From Legionella sp. PC997 (GTDB lineage Bacteria; Pseudomonadota; Gammaproteobacteria; Legionellales; Legionellaceae): a DNA stretch of 64,000 nucleotides. Position 1 is the stretch's first letter; the number at the start of each line of letters is the position of its first letter. Made by a program: the position numbers and the translations under genes. Shown here one piece after another: positions 45,127 to 55,097 of the stretch. Under the pieces are notes generated by a model. The model was not told where the DNA came from and did no database searches. It worked only from the letters and a program-made list of their open reading frames with translations. The DNA lies in the NCBI RefSeq assembly GCF_014109825.1, contig NZ_CP059576.1, positions 3,641,501-3,705,500 on the forward strand, read 5' to 3'.

Positions 45127-46014
45127 ATGCCAATTTCATTTGAATCTTGTATAGATAAATTAAATTCTTTTTGTTTGGCCCAGGAGAAGAGTTTAGGCTT
45201 TTTTGGTTTTTTTGGTTTCCAAGGAAAAAAACCGGTCCTATCAATAATTAACCTATTGAGTGATACTCAGTTATCCCCTCTGCAAAGAAACCACCAAGCG
45301 ATAAAAAAAATAAGCACGCTCCTTGCTGATCCCCAATATTCTTCTGATCCCAAACTCAAAACTCTATTGAATAATGTGAAAGAAGATTTAATACGATTTC
45401 TTTATAATGAACGAATTTTTATTTATAAGGGCGACACTGAAAGTTGGGCTAATTGTCAAAATATAAATGCTCTACACATAGGTTCTACTATAAAGGCGGG
45501 GAATTATTATTGTCAAAGAACACTTCAACAATGGTTAGAGTTTGCTTCCTACCAACAAACTCCCTACCAATTGAATGAGAGCGATTGTGGATGGAAACTT
45601 CATTTTTCTTTTGATCGTGAAACACCCGGAAATTTTGAAAAAGGCATAAATGTTGTGATGAAGCACTTAGTAGAAAAAAATATTCCTTTATTCAAAATTA
45701 TTCCAGAAGACAAACCCATATCCCCCAATACAACAGGAAAAGATGTAACCGTTTATCTTTCCGACAATCGACCGATAAGTGAATGGGAACATTTAATCCA
45801 GGAAATCGAACATTCTCTAGCAACAGAAGATGTCATACCTGGTAAACAAGCAAATCATACCCATATGATTCAAGGAGGAAGATTTACTTCCTACCGAAAT
45901 GATAAAGATCCGCAGGGAAATTACACGCAACAAGGATTCAATCCAGCGAACGAACCTGATGAGTTGGAAAACATTCGTGTGCCTTCTTTATCTTCTTCTG
46001 TTCCTACCATGTAG
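45127..46014 (+). CDS. OspF/SpvC-like phosphothreonine lyase, candidate effector
   Basis: A 295-residue protein; the ATG at 45127 has GAGG upstream, and an ATG at 45115 is in frame. Residues 155-260 parallel the OspF/SpvC/HopAI1 effectors, which remove phosphate from MAP kinases by beta-elimination. GWKLHFSFDRETPGNFEKG carries K157 and H159 (SpvC KFHISV, with K104 and H106). PLFKIIP carries K190 (SpvC K136). KDVTVYLSD has Y210, and GGRFTSYRND has R257, matching SpvC LSYRNE. Spacing is similar throughout. The N-terminal 150 residues are unlike SpvC and may target the protein. The match is by eye. Confidence 0.6.
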   Translation: MPISFESCIDKLNSFCLAQEKSLGFFGFFGFQGKKPVLSIINLLSDTQLSPLQRNHQAIKKISTLLADPQYSSDPKLKTLLNNVKEDLIRFLYNERIFIYKGDTESWANCQNINALHIGSTIKAGNYYCQRTLQQWLEFASYQQTPYQLNESDCGWKLHFSFDRETPGNFEKGINVVMKHLVEKNIPLFKIIPEDKPISPNTTGKDVTVYLSDNRPISEWEHLIQEIEHSLATEDVIPGKQANHTHMIQGGRFTSYRNDKDPQGNYTQQGFNPANEPDELENIRVPSLSSSVPTM

Positions 46015-46161
46015 GTCAGGCCCCCATTCCGTAGGGTGGAATAGAGTTGAATGGGTTTTTCAGTTATGAGTGGAAGATTCAGATAGGTAGATGTGATGTG
46101 ATTTTAGCTAAGAAGTTATTATATTTTGGTTATATAATAACTTCTTTCTCGATCTAATTTG

Positions 46162-47130
46162 TTAGTAATTGCATCCATCAAGTATCTTGTCTTTTCGGTC
46201 TGCTGTACACAATCCAAAGAACTTATCAGCATCTCCATCGGTTGGTTGCTTATCAAATAAGGCAAAATAATAAGAATCGAAATCATCAGATCGAGTCTTC
46301 CACCAATTATAATAAGTCCCTTCATTGGCTAAAGACGCATCTGGATTTTGTTGAGCCGATCCCTGACTTGGCCAGCCCTCTTCGGTTACAATAATTTCTT
46401 TTCCGGGAAATTTATTTTTGATGGCTTCATAACGATTCATAAATTCAGTTGCTGCACCGGATATAGGGGTATACGGTTTACTACTCCAATAAGGGTAAAT
46501 ATTAGCGCCAATGAAATCGAGTTTCCCAATAATTCCATAAGGATCACTTGCAGCTAACTTCAATAAAGCCCCATCTTGTTGTGCAGTTCCAATCACTGTT
46601 TTATTCCCTATTCCACTTTTAATACGGCTAATATCCTCAGAAATATGTTTTTGTACTAAGGTATTTGGTTGGGAAAAATTCCAGTTGGTAATGTCCTCAT
46701 TTCCTACTGCAATTCCAATAATGCATTTTTTATTATCTTTGTTGTATTTATTCACACTCGCAATAGCATCATCTACCTGTTTTTTTCGAGCAATATCGCA
46801 CCAGTTATCACAATGATCTTTTCCTGGATCAAACTCATACACTCCTAACATTAATTTTAGCCCTAAAGGACATGCTATATCAGCCATAGTTGCTGTACTT
46901 TTGCCATCTACCGTAGAAATTCCGGCATAAAATGTCTTAATGATCGTAAATCCATTTTGTTGTGCGATACGAAGATCTTTTATAATTTCGTTTTTCATGC
47001 CCTGTAAATTGTTCTTTATCTGGGCATCGGTGAACGCTTTGCTGTGGGCAGGATCATAATTAATCCCACGATCTATTGCCCAACAAGAAAACGCAACCAA
47101 GGAGAGCATGCCGCCAATTAATGATTTCAT
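46162..47130 (-). CDS. Glycoside hydrolase family 17 (beta-1,3-glucanase-like), exported
   Basis: A 322-residue secreted enzyme. The ATG at 47130 has GGAG 6 bases upstream and opens a signal peptide (MKSLIGGMLSLVAFSCWAID). The TIM barrel begins GINYDPAHSKAFTDAQIKNN. IGIAVGNEDITNW carries the acid/base Glu and IIVTEEGWPSQG the nucleophile Glu, the two GH17 hallmarks. It would cleave beta-1,3-glucans, found in amoebal or fungal walls and algae. No transporter or regulator is adjacent. Confidence 0.88.
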   Translation of the reverse strand: MKSLIGGMLSLVAFSCWAIDRGINYDPAHSKAFTDAQIKNNLQGMKNEIIKDLRIAQQNGFTIIKTFYAGISTVDGKSTATMADIACPLGLKLMLGVYEFDPGKDHCDNWCDIARKKQVDDAIASVNKYNKDNKKCIIGIAVGNEDITNWNFSQPNTLVQKHISEDISRIKSGIGNKTVIGTAQQDGALLKLAASDPYGIIGKLDFIGANIYPYWSSKPYTPISGAATEFMNRYEAIKNKFPGKEIIVTEEGWPSQGSAQQNPDASLANEGTYYNWWKTRSDDFDSYYFALFDKQPTDGDADKFFGLCTADRKDKILDGCNY

Positions 47131-47407
47131 TGTGAACTCCAAAAGAGCATTTAACTAATTTTAGGCACATAACCCACGCTCTTCAAGTAACACCTCTTGA
47201 AAATCTCTTCCCCAACGATCCCGCCCCCAACCATCATAAAGCAATTAATTAGTTCATTTTTTTCGTTTTTTTACCGCGTAAAACAAAAAACCTACAAATT
47301 GTCTATAATTATTTTGTCCCGATAATAAAAGTGACAGCTTTGGCTTAATCTTATTTTTAAAAAATAATGAATTATATTTTTGAACTTTAACCATGAGGAC
47401 AAGTAAA

Positions 47408-48376
47408 ATGGATCTAAGTAAACGTATAGAACCAAAAACCTGGGCTTTCATTGAAAAAATCAAGAAAGCTGGGGGTAAACCGCTTTATGATCTTCCGGTG
47501 CAAGAAGGAAGGGCTATTTTTGATAAATTGCAAGAATTGCCTTTAGAAAAAGAAAAAACTGAAGTGGATATTGAAGATCGTTTTATTCAACACGCGAATG
47601 GTAAATTAGACCTTCGCATTGTTCGTCCTAAAGGCTCAAAAGAAAAACTTCCAGTAGTTATGTTCTATCATGGAGCAGGTTGGGTTTTTGGTGACTGGCA
47701 AACTCATGGTCGTCTTGTCCGTGAACTCTCAGTGGGTGCACATGCTGCCATTGTATTTGTCAATTATTCTTTAGCACCTGAAGCACAATATCCAACGCAA
47801 ATTGAAGAGGATTACACCGCATTAAAGTATGTTGCAGAGCATGGTAAGGAATTAAATCTAGATACCTCTCGTTTAGCGGTGGCCGGCGATAGTGTTGGTG
47901 GAAATATGGCAGCAGTAATGACGCTACTTGCAAAACAGCGTGGTGGGCCAAAAATTGATTACCAAGTGCTTATTTATCCTGTAACTGATGCAAATTTTGA
48001 AAATGATTCCTATAAAGAATTTGCTGATGGTCCATGGTTAACCAAAAAAGCAATGGAATGGTTCTGGGATAATTATTTACCTGATAAATCAAAAAGAAAT
48101 GAAATAACAGCGTGTCCCTTACGAGCGACTACTGAGCAACTTAAAGGATTACCTCCTGCACTTGTAATCAACGGTGAATGCGATGTATTGCGGGATGAAG
48201 GTGAGGCTTATGAGCATAAGCTTAATGAAGCAGGTGTACCCGTTACTGGGATTCGTCATCATGGCACCATTCATGATTTTCTTATGATCAATGAACTTGC
48301 TGATACTCCAGCATGTCGCAATGCCATTGAAACCATTAATAGTCATTTGCGTATGGTCTTTGCCAAAAAGCACTAA
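47408..48376 (+). CDS. Alpha/beta hydrolase, HSL-type carboxylesterase
   Basis: A 322-residue esterase of the hormone-sensitive-lipase group. The oxyanion motif MFYHGAGWVFGDWQTH has HGAG in place of HGGG; the nucleophile elbow is VAGDSVGGNMAAVM. The acid is in NGECDVLRDEGEAY and the base in HGTIHDFLMI. The ATG at 47408 is preferred to 47393, which has no ribosome site. There is no signal peptide. A perfect 10-bp hairpin follows the stop. Confidence 0.88.
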   Translation: MDLSKRIEPKTWAFIEKIKKAGGKPLYDLPVQEGRAIFDKLQELPLEKEKTEVDIEDRFIQHANGKLDLRIVRPKGSKEKLPVVMFYHGAGWVFGDWQTHGRLVRELSVGAHAAIVFVNYSLAPEAQYPTQIEEDYTALKYVAEHGKELNLDTSRLAVAGDSVGGNMAAVMTLLAKQRGGPKIDYQVLIYPVTDANFENDSYKEFADGPWLTKKAMEWFWDNYLPDKSKRNEITACPLRATTEQLKGLPPALVINGECDVLRDEGEAYEHKLNEAGVPVTGIRHHGTIHDFLMINELADTPACRNAIETINSHLRMVFAKKH

Positions 48377-48390
48377 TTCATATGTGTTGA

Positions 48391-48414
48391 GGATACTGCA
48401 CGCATGCAGTATCC
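48391..48414. terminator. Bidirectional terminator hairpin
   Basis: GGATACTGCA, loop CGCA, TGCAGTATCC: a perfect 10-bp stem between the convergent esterase and cfa genes, followed on the plus strand by CCCTTATTTT. Confidence 0.7.
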
Positions 48415-48426
48415 CCCTTATTTTGA

Positions 48427-49605
48427 CTAAGACAATTCAAGATCGGAGATGGTTTTTTTTTCAGAATCTCTTTTTTTAACTCCGGTGAATAAGGGTTCTT
48501 GATATCCCCCTGGAACTCCATTTTTGGAAAAAACAATTTGCCATAACTGGTTCGTGCGTGCTCGAAATGTACCTGCGCAGGCCAATAAATAATAGCGCCA
48601 CATCCGATAAAATCGCTGGTCATAATGCTCTTTTAAGTAGTCCCAATTTCGTTCAAAATGTTCATGCCATGCCATTAGAGTATGATCATAATAAGCACCG
48701 AAATTTGCCCAGTTTTCCATGGTAAATACTCCCTCCGAAGCATGACTAATTTGTGCCATAGAGGGAATCATTCCGTTTGGAAAAATATATTTGTTAATCC
48801 AAGGGTCTGCTGTAGTGGTAGTCGAATTACCGCCAATAGTATGTAACAAAAATAAACCATTATCCTTGAGACACTCACGGGCTTTTTGCATATAGGTACG
48901 GTAATTCCGATAACCGACATGCTCAAACATTCCTAAAGAGACTACCCGATCAAATTGTTCATGAACATCGCGATAATCCTGAAAACGGATCTCAATGGGT
49001 AGCCCGGAACAGTTCTGTTTTGCATATTCAAATTGTTCTTTGGATATGGTGATACCGACAACATTGACTCCGTAATTTTCAGCAGCATATTTTGCAAGAG
49101 CCCCAAAGCCACAGCCTATATCAAGTACCCGCATCCCTGGCTCAAGTTTTAATTTTTGGCAGCTTAATTCTAATTTATTTAATTGTGCGGTTTCTAGATC
49201 ATTCGCATTTTTCCAGTACCCACACGTATAATTCATGCGACTGTCTAACATGGATTTAAATAAATCATTTCCCAAATCATAATGTTTTCGACCCACTTCC
49301 AGGGCACGCTTTTTTGATTGATGGTTAATCAACTTTAACCAAAGTAATTTCGGCCATAACCATTTGTCGGATTTAATTTTTTGATCCAACTGAGCCAGGA
49401 GAATGCGTGTAAAAAATTGATCGAGACTTTTACACTCCCACCATCCATCCATATAGGACTCACCAAGTGCCAATGAGCCGCCGTTAAAAATACGGGCATA
49501 CAATGCTTCATTGTTAATTTGAATATCCCAGGGTTCACTCCCATTGGGAGTGATTCCTGCTGAATGCAAAAGGTCCGTTACAATTTCTTTAATTTGTTGG
49601 TTCAT
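48427..49605 (-). CDS. cfa: Cyclopropane-fatty-acyl-phospholipid synthase
   Basis: A 392-residue enzyme that adds a methylene from SAM across double bonds of membrane phospholipid acyl chains. The SAM-binding motif is VLDIGCGFGALAKYAAENYG. KHYDLGNDLFKSMLDSRMNY and TCGYWKNANDLETAQLNKLE are family signatures, and VSLGMFEHVGYRNYRTYMQK carries the active-site Glu-His pair. Two ATGs are possible (49605, 49617). Monocistronic, convergent with the esterase gene. Confidence 0.94.
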   Translation of the reverse strand: MNQQIKEIVTDLLHSAGITPNGSEPWDIQINNEALYARIFNGGSLALGESYMDGWWECKSLDQFFTRILLAQLDQKIKSDKWLWPKLLWLKLINHQSKKRALEVGRKHYDLGNDLFKSMLDSRMNYTCGYWKNANDLETAQLNKLELSCQKLKLEPGMRVLDIGCGFGALAKYAAENYGVNVVGITISKEQFEYAKQNCSGLPIEIRFQDYRDVHEQFDRVVSLGMFEHVGYRNYRTYMQKARECLKDNGLFLLHTIGGNSTTTTADPWINKYIFPNGMIPSMAQISHASEGVFTMENWANFGAYYDHTLMAWHEHFERNWDYLKEHYDQRFYRMWRYYLLACAGTFRARTNQLWQIVFSKNGVPGGYQEPLFTGVKKRDSEKKTISDLELS

Positions 49606-49904
49606 TAGTAGACTCATCCCTTTGTACTACACACCTTAAAAAAATCTAGTAAGTAATTTCTTAGCAAATAATAGTACTTACTTATCCTATGTCCCTAGAT
49701 AGCAAAAGTCTTCATACACTACTCATCTTATGCATTCAATACAAACAATCATAAGCAAAAAATATCATCTATCAATCTATCTTAATGCAATGAGATATTT
49801 AATTAAACTCATCTTCCTCAATAAAATAATATACTGATTTCCCAATCAAGGCATTATGTATTACCTTATCATCATGAATGTAGTATAGATGCTATAAAAA
49901 CTCA

Positions 49905-52760
49905 TCAAATTTTATTAATCACTACCCGCAACGCTTGCAACTTTAAAGCAGTACTGTGAATAAATTCCTCACTATCAATAAGTTGTTTTTTGTAAAAAGC
50001 AATCTCTTCCTCTCGTATCGAGGGATTAATCTTTTTTAAAGCATCCAGTCGTTTTACTTCATGAGAGATATTTTGTTTCATTTGTACTGTTGCTTTCTCC
50101 AAAAGCTCTTGTAGTTGCGCTTCTGCTACTTTTTTACTTTGTACCAATATATTCTCTAGATCCGCACGAATCTGTTGAATGATTGGGTATCCTAAATGAC
50201 GTTTCACAGGCTCACACAATTGATTCAATTGTGTATAATCCAAGATTTTGGAAAGATCCTTTCCTGAAACATCCATAAGCACTCGAATTGGTGTAAGTGG
50301 TAAAAAACGATCTAATTGTAAATATTTCGGCGCTGCGCAATTCGCTGTAAAAAAGGATTCTAAAAATAACGTTCCAGGTTTTATGCTTTTAATTGAGATG
50401 GTCGCTAAAGTTGCATTACCTACCTCTGAATCCAGGATCATTTCCATAGATTCACTAACCATTGGATGTTCCCAACTTAGGAATTCAACATCCTCACGCA
50501 CCAAAGCTTTGGAACGCGAATAAGTTATCGTCACCCCATCCTCTTTTAGCCCTGGGAAATGACTGGATTTCATATGATCTGTGGGACGCAATATCTCTGA
50601 AGCTTCAGAATGGTATTCATGATCGATGCCATATTCCTGAAACACTTGAGCCATATAGTTTTCCAAACCCAAACAGTTTTCTTCTGCTTCAATAGCTGCA
50701 ATCAATTCTTCTGCTTCTGGTGCGTTGCACGAGTTTAACTCCAACAGCCGATCGCGTCCCTCATGAAGTGCTTGATTAATTTGTTCCGCTCGCTGTTTAG
50801 TCTCGACAATCAGTTGTTCCAATGCTTCATTATTTGCATCTACCGTATCCAGAATAGGCAGTAACTGATCTTCAAATTCTTCATAAAGAGTAAAACCAAC
50901 AGAGCAACTTTTGGTAAATAAATTAATCCCTTCGTGATACCAGCGAAACAATTTTTCTTGTACCGTATTCAACAGATAAGGAACATAAATTTCTATAGCA
51001 TGACGCTGACCTATCCGATCAAGTCGGCCAATACGTTGTTCCAGTAAATCAGGGTTTAATGGTAAATCAAACAAGACTAAATGATGAGCAAATTGAAAGT
51101 TTCGACCTTCACTTCCTATCTCAGAACAAATAAGGGCCTGCGCGCCATTTTCTTGTTCCGCAAAATAAGCTGCAGCCCGATCGCGTTCAATGATCGATAG
51201 GCCTTCATGAAAAGAAGTAGAGCGAAGCCCTACCTTTACTTTTAAATACTGATCCAATGCCATGGCGGTATTTGCTTTGGCACAAATAACCAGCACTTTT
51301 TGGGGGAAAACCGCATTGATTTTGTCTGCTAACCATCTCACCCTAGGATCATGTTCAAGCCACAATTCCTTCGCTACAAGTTGTTCGGGATAAAGCTTTC
51401 TCTGTCCTTTTTGTTCCTCCAGAGAAGTGTAAATAGCAGGACACTCCAAAGGATTCGCATGCACTCGACGCTCAGGAAAACCCTGAATCGCTGCACGGGT
51501 ATTACGAAATAGGACACGACCCGTACCATGTCGGTCGAGTAAATCTTTAATGATTTGACTCATATCCAACCCAGTTATTTTGCCCAAAAAGGCTTCTAAT
51601 TGAGATTTGTGTTCTGGTTTTAAGGCGTCCGTGGATGTGTGCTCGCCATAAGTTAGCAATTCTTGTACTAACTTATTAATGTGCTGGTACCCTTCTTCTT
51701 CTTTTTTAAATACAGAAAAATCATAAAAGCGCGAAGGATCCAGCAGTCTTAAACGAGCAAAATGACTGGCGATTCCCGCTTGTTCTGGTGTCGCAGTCAG
51801 CAGCAATAAACCTTTGCTTTGTCCCGCTAGTTCTTCAATACACTCATACTCAGGACTTTTTTCTTTCTCGGCCCAATGCAAGTGATGCGCTTCATCGACA
51901 ATTAACAAATCCCACTCACTACTGAGCGCATGCTGGCGTGCTTTTTCATGTTCCATTAAAAAATCTAAACTGCATAAAACCAATTGTTCATTTTCAAAAA
52001 GATTCTCTTGCGTTGTACCGATCTGCATCCCTTCTTCTTCATCTAATTCGTATACAAGTTCATAGCGCTCCGCATCAATTATGGAGAAATACAAATTAAA
52101 ACGACGAATCATCTCCACAAGCCATTGATGAATCAAAGTTTGCGGTACCACAATCAAAACTCGATTAGCACGGCCGGTACATAACTGATAATGGAGAACC
52201 ATACCTGCTTCTATGGTCTTACCAAGTCCTACCTCATCGGCAAGCAAAACTCTAGGGGCATAACGTTGTGCTACTTCCCGGGCGATATAAACCTGGTGCT
52301 TCAGATGGCTGGTTCGTGAACCCAACAATCCCCTCACTGGAGATTGCTGAAGTCTACTGACATGATTGAGCGTATCAATTCTCAATTTAAATGTATTTAA
52401 CTTATCAAGCAATCCACTAAAAAGTCTTTGTTCTGGAGTGTTGAGCTGGATAAAACAATCCAGAGATAGCTCACTAATGCGATGCTCCTTCCCTTCTTCA
52501 TCTACTCCTGTATAAAACATCAATCCTTGACGTTCTTCAACCTGAATTACATACATTTTTTGTTGATCAGATGTAATTACTTCTTCACCAGCTTTATAAA
52601 TGATACGACTTAGTGGCGCACTATCTGTAGAATAAATTCGTTCCTCACCAGCAGCCGGAAAACTTAAACTCACTTGCCTGCCATTTAACTCAATAATGAT
52701 CCCTAAGCCCAGTTGTGTTTCGGTGTTGCTAATCCAGCGTTGCCCAATATTAAATGTCAT
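49905..52760 (-). CDS. rapA: RNA polymerase-associated ATP-dependent protein RapA
   Basis: A 951-residue Swi2/Snf2 ATPase that recycles stalled RNA polymerase, close to the E. coli length of 968. It has N-terminal Tudor-like domains, then motif I LLADEVGLGKTIEAGMVLHY, motif II LLIVDEAHHLHW, motif III LLLTATPEQ and motif VI QRIGRLDRIGQ. The C-terminal third is the RapA-specific region ending in a coiled coil. Monocistronic. Confidence 0.95.
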   Translation of the reverse strand: MTFNIGQRWISNTETQLGLGIIIELNGRQVSLSFPAAGEERIYSTDSAPLSRIIYKAGEEVITSDQQKMYVIQVEERQGLMFYTGVDEEGKEHRISELSLDCFIQLNTPEQRLFSGLLDKLNTFKLRIDTLNHVSRLQQSPVRGLLGSRTSHLKHQVYIAREVAQRYAPRVLLADEVGLGKTIEAGMVLHYQLCTGRANRVLIVVPQTLIHQWLVEMIRRFNLYFSIIDAERYELVYELDEEEGMQIGTTQENLFENEQLVLCSLDFLMEHEKARQHALSSEWDLLIVDEAHHLHWAEKEKSPEYECIEELAGQSKGLLLLTATPEQAGIASHFARLRLLDPSRFYDFSVFKKEEEGYQHINKLVQELLTYGEHTSTDALKPEHKSQLEAFLGKITGLDMSQIIKDLLDRHGTGRVLFRNTRAAIQGFPERRVHANPLECPAIYTSLEEQKGQRKLYPEQLVAKELWLEHDPRVRWLADKINAVFPQKVLVICAKANTAMALDQYLKVKVGLRSTSFHEGLSIIERDRAAAYFAEQENGAQALICSEIGSEGRNFQFAHHLVLFDLPLNPDLLEQRIGRLDRIGQRHAIEIYVPYLLNTVQEKLFRWYHEGINLFTKSCSVGFTLYEEFEDQLLPILDTVDANNEALEQLIVETKQRAEQINQALHEGRDRLLELNSCNAPEAEELIAAIEAEENCLGLENYMAQVFQEYGIDHEYHSEASEILRPTDHMKSSHFPGLKEDGVTITYSRSKALVREDVEFLSWEHPMVSESMEMILDSEVGNATLATISIKSIKPGTLFLESFFTANCAAPKYLQLDRFLPLTPIRVLMDVSGKDLSKILDYTQLNQLCEPVKRHLGYPIIQQIRADLENILVQSKKVAEAQLQELLEKATVQMKQNISHEVKRLDALKKINPSIREEEIAFYKKQLIDSEEFIHSTALKLQALRVVINKI

Positions 52761-52883
52761 AAAAAATTCATCTTTAATTGTTAAGTGCGGATAAAATAAT
52801 CAAAAATTAAAATAAACTCAACTTGACTTGTATCCTTTTTTTGAATAGCATGACTCGGTTTTAAACAACTTGAGGGGCATACA

Positions 52884-53528
52884 ATGGATGCAAAATTAGA
52901 TGACAATGTGGAAGAACAATTTTACTCTACCCAAAGAACATCAAATACAACTTATAGAAGAAAAGCAGCACCAGTTAAGATTGAGGCCGAAAGCTCAATT
53001 TTTGATCTTTGCTTAGGATCTAAAGAAGTAAGGGAAAAAGCCCAAAAGCAATTTAAAGAGCAACGAACGGAAGCCATTTCCAATATCAAAAGAGTAACCC
53101 CTGGTTTCTTTACACCCTATACAAACAAAACCGAATTCGGTATTTTCGCAGCAGCTCCACTTCCTTCTCCCGTCATTTTATCCTTGGTAAGTGCTGCAAC
53201 TGCAATCACTGCCGTAGGAGCCGCACTAACTGCTTTAGGAAGTTTAGTTTTTGCCGCAGGTTCAGGATTACATGGGTTACGCAAACCTGAAGCCAAAGAA
53301 ACGGCACACGAGGCATTACTGGTTGCAGCTAAGGCTGGTATTGTTGCGGCAATTTGTACTGCAATTTCAATTGCTGCTGCTGTAGCGGCCGTTCTTATAG
53401 CTCCAGTAGCCTTGGCTTATTTTGTTACTCGTTCTGGTGCGACTATTATTGATGCGATGTCTCGTTGCCTTCCTTGTTGTTCTTCGGAAGAAAATGAAAG
53501 ATCCTATACAATTAGTATGAGTAATTAA
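52884..53528 (+). CDS. Small membrane-hairpin protein, candidate effector
   Basis: A 214-residue protein with hydrophilic ends and a hydrophobic centre. Two long Ala/Val/Leu-rich segments (about 95-130 and 150-185) are split by a charged turn (GLRKPEAKETAHEA), consistent with a membrane hairpin. The C-terminal tail contains the cysteine cluster RCLPCCSSEEN just after the second helix, a place where host palmitoylation could occur; that is speculation. GAGG precedes the ATG. No family recognised. Confidence 0.6.
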   Translation: MDAKLDDNVEEQFYSTQRTSNTTYRRKAAPVKIEAESSIFDLCLGSKEVREKAQKQFKEQRTEAISNIKRVTPGFFTPYTNKTEFGIFAAAPLPSPVILSLVSAATAITAVGAALTALGSLVFAAGSGLHGLRKPEAKETAHEALLVAAKAGIVAAICTAISIAAAVAAVLIAPVALAYFVTRSGATIIDAMSRCLPCCSSEENERSYTISMSN

Positions 53529-53542
53529 GCAAGATGATTTAA

Positions 53543-53564
53543 AGTTGGGCTACAAAGCCCAACT
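53543..53564 (+). terminator. Terminator-like hairpin
   Basis: AGTTGGGCT, loop ACAA, AGCCCAACT: a perfect 9-bp stem 15 bases after the stop of the membrane-hairpin gene. The T-rich stretch follows only after about 15 bases. Confidence 0.55.
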
Positions 53565-53716
53565 CCTCATGCAATATATTTTTAACTCGTTAAATAATTC
53601 CTATTTAATGAGTAAACCTCTTATTCATTCTAAAAAACAAATATTCCTTGTTTTTTTAAGTTATCCTGGTTAAAAATAGTAGGCACAGGAAGATTATTCA
53701 ACAGAAAGGAAATCGT

Positions 53717-54964
53717 ATGGCTACCAACGTAGAAGAGCTTCAACATCTTATCGAAATTGATACCCCCCAAACTAAACCAATAGACTCAGAACAAGTCCCG
53801 ATAGAAGAAAGAGTAAAAGCTCAATTAAAAATTCTCAATGAAGATTCAGGACAAGATAAGCTCCAAAAAATTACCATTACCAAAGAGCTATTTGATGAAA
53901 TTAAGAAAAGCCTCCAAAATACAATCAAAAGCATGGAAAAGAATCCGAGTATTTTCTCACGTGCTGCAGAATACTGGGGTGAGTTGCCACTTTGGCAAAA
54001 AATTGTTGGCGGTGTCGTATTAACTGTTCCTACTTTAATCATTGGAATCATGGCACATGTAGGTTTCCTTTTGGCACTTTGTGGCGTCACCGCGGTTACT
54101 TATACCGCAGGAGGAGTCATTCTGGATGATCATCATAAATGCAGTACTAGTGCTGTAGAAAGTTTACAAAAAGGAATTTTAGGGCTGGCGGATCTTTTAG
54201 AACTTACTATTAGTGCATTAGAGATTATTCGTAAACAATTAGTAGTGGAAATTCAAAAATTTGCCAAAGAAAATGCAACCCTTGTAGAGAATATCGAACA
54301 GTTAAGCAAACAGATTGATGAGATAGACAAACAAATTTTAGCTACCTCCGGAATCAATAAGGCCTTAGGTGAAACCAAAGATGGATTAGAAGCAGTCTCT
54401 AGTCAGCTCAAAGACGACGTTAGTCTAAATGCTGAATTTTTACAACAAAACCAAGTGAAGTTAGATCGCATAACTGAGGCATACAGTAATAGTAAAAAAG
54501 AATTAGCAGAAAAAATCGAGGAAATTAAAAAAGTTAAGTTAGAGCTTGAAGCAGAACTTAGTAGAGCGAGAATGATGGTAGAGACTCTGAGTAGCACCGT
54601 AAAAGAATTATCCAACACGGTCATTGGAGAGGATCAACGCAATGCGTTTAAAGAAAAAATAGATGCCTTTATCCAACAGAAAGAAGGAACTTTTTTAGGA
54701 ATAGCGACTGATTTCGAACGATCTGGACAGAAGTTTAAACAGGTGCAACAAGAGCTTGAGACTACAAATGGCAAATATGAAGAACTCCTGAAAAAGCAAG
54801 AGGAACATATTACTGTACTCGCAACGCTTAGAAATCAGGCTCCTACAGAACAAATGCCCCGAACTTCGTTTGGTGAGTTACTGGGCAAGAATGGAATTTA
54901 TGCCACAAAGCAAGAAACACCCACCCAGGATGGAACACCCTCTTCCTCACTTGAACTAAACTAG
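53717..54964 (+). CDS. LegC-type coiled-coil membrane protein, candidate Dot/Icm effector
   Basis: A 415-residue protein. The N-terminal 85 residues are hydrophilic. A pair of membrane helices follows (about 93-137: LWQKIVGGVVLTVPTLIIGI, then LLALCGVTAVTYTAGGVIL), and residues 150-390 form long coiled coils. The tail is polar (TPTQDGTPSSSLELN). The layout matches the LegC7/YlfA and LegC2/YlfB group, Legionella effectors that imitate SNAREs and fuse host vesicles. Direct homology is my impression of the helix region, not tested. GAAAGGAAA precedes the ATG. Confidence 0.65.
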   Translation: MATNVEELQHLIEIDTPQTKPIDSEQVPIEERVKAQLKILNEDSGQDKLQKITITKELFDEIKKSLQNTIKSMEKNPSIFSRAAEYWGELPLWQKIVGGVVLTVPTLIIGIMAHVGFLLALCGVTAVTYTAGGVILDDHHKCSTSAVESLQKGILGLADLLELTISALEIIRKQLVVEIQKFAKENATLVENIEQLSKQIDEIDKQILATSGINKALGETKDGLEAVSSQLKDDVSLNAEFLQQNQVKLDRITEAYSNSKKELAEKIEEIKKVKLELEAELSRARMMVETLSSTVKELSNTVIGEDQRNAFKEKIDAFIQQKEGTFLGIATDFERSGQKFKQVQQELETTNGKYEELLKKQEEHITVLATLRNQAPTEQMPRTSFGELLGKNGIYATKQETPTQDGTPSSSLELN

Positions 54965-55035
54965 AATTACCCAGGGTTAAAATAAACAGGGTAGTCTAGT
55001 GGAGTGAAATGAAAGTCGGTTTTCTGGTCGAAAGT

Positions 55036-55065
55036 TCTGGGGTAAGGGCTGACGCCCTTCCCAGA
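55036..55065. terminator. Hairpin between the LegC-like gene and GST gene
   Basis: TCTGGG...AAGGGC, loop TGAC, GCCCTT...CCAGA forms an interrupted stem between two convergent genes. There is no T-run on either side; it may act as a bidirectional terminator. Confidence 0.45.
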
Positions 55066-55097
55066 CTAAACCTTTAAGTTGACGACAGTACCCTCAC

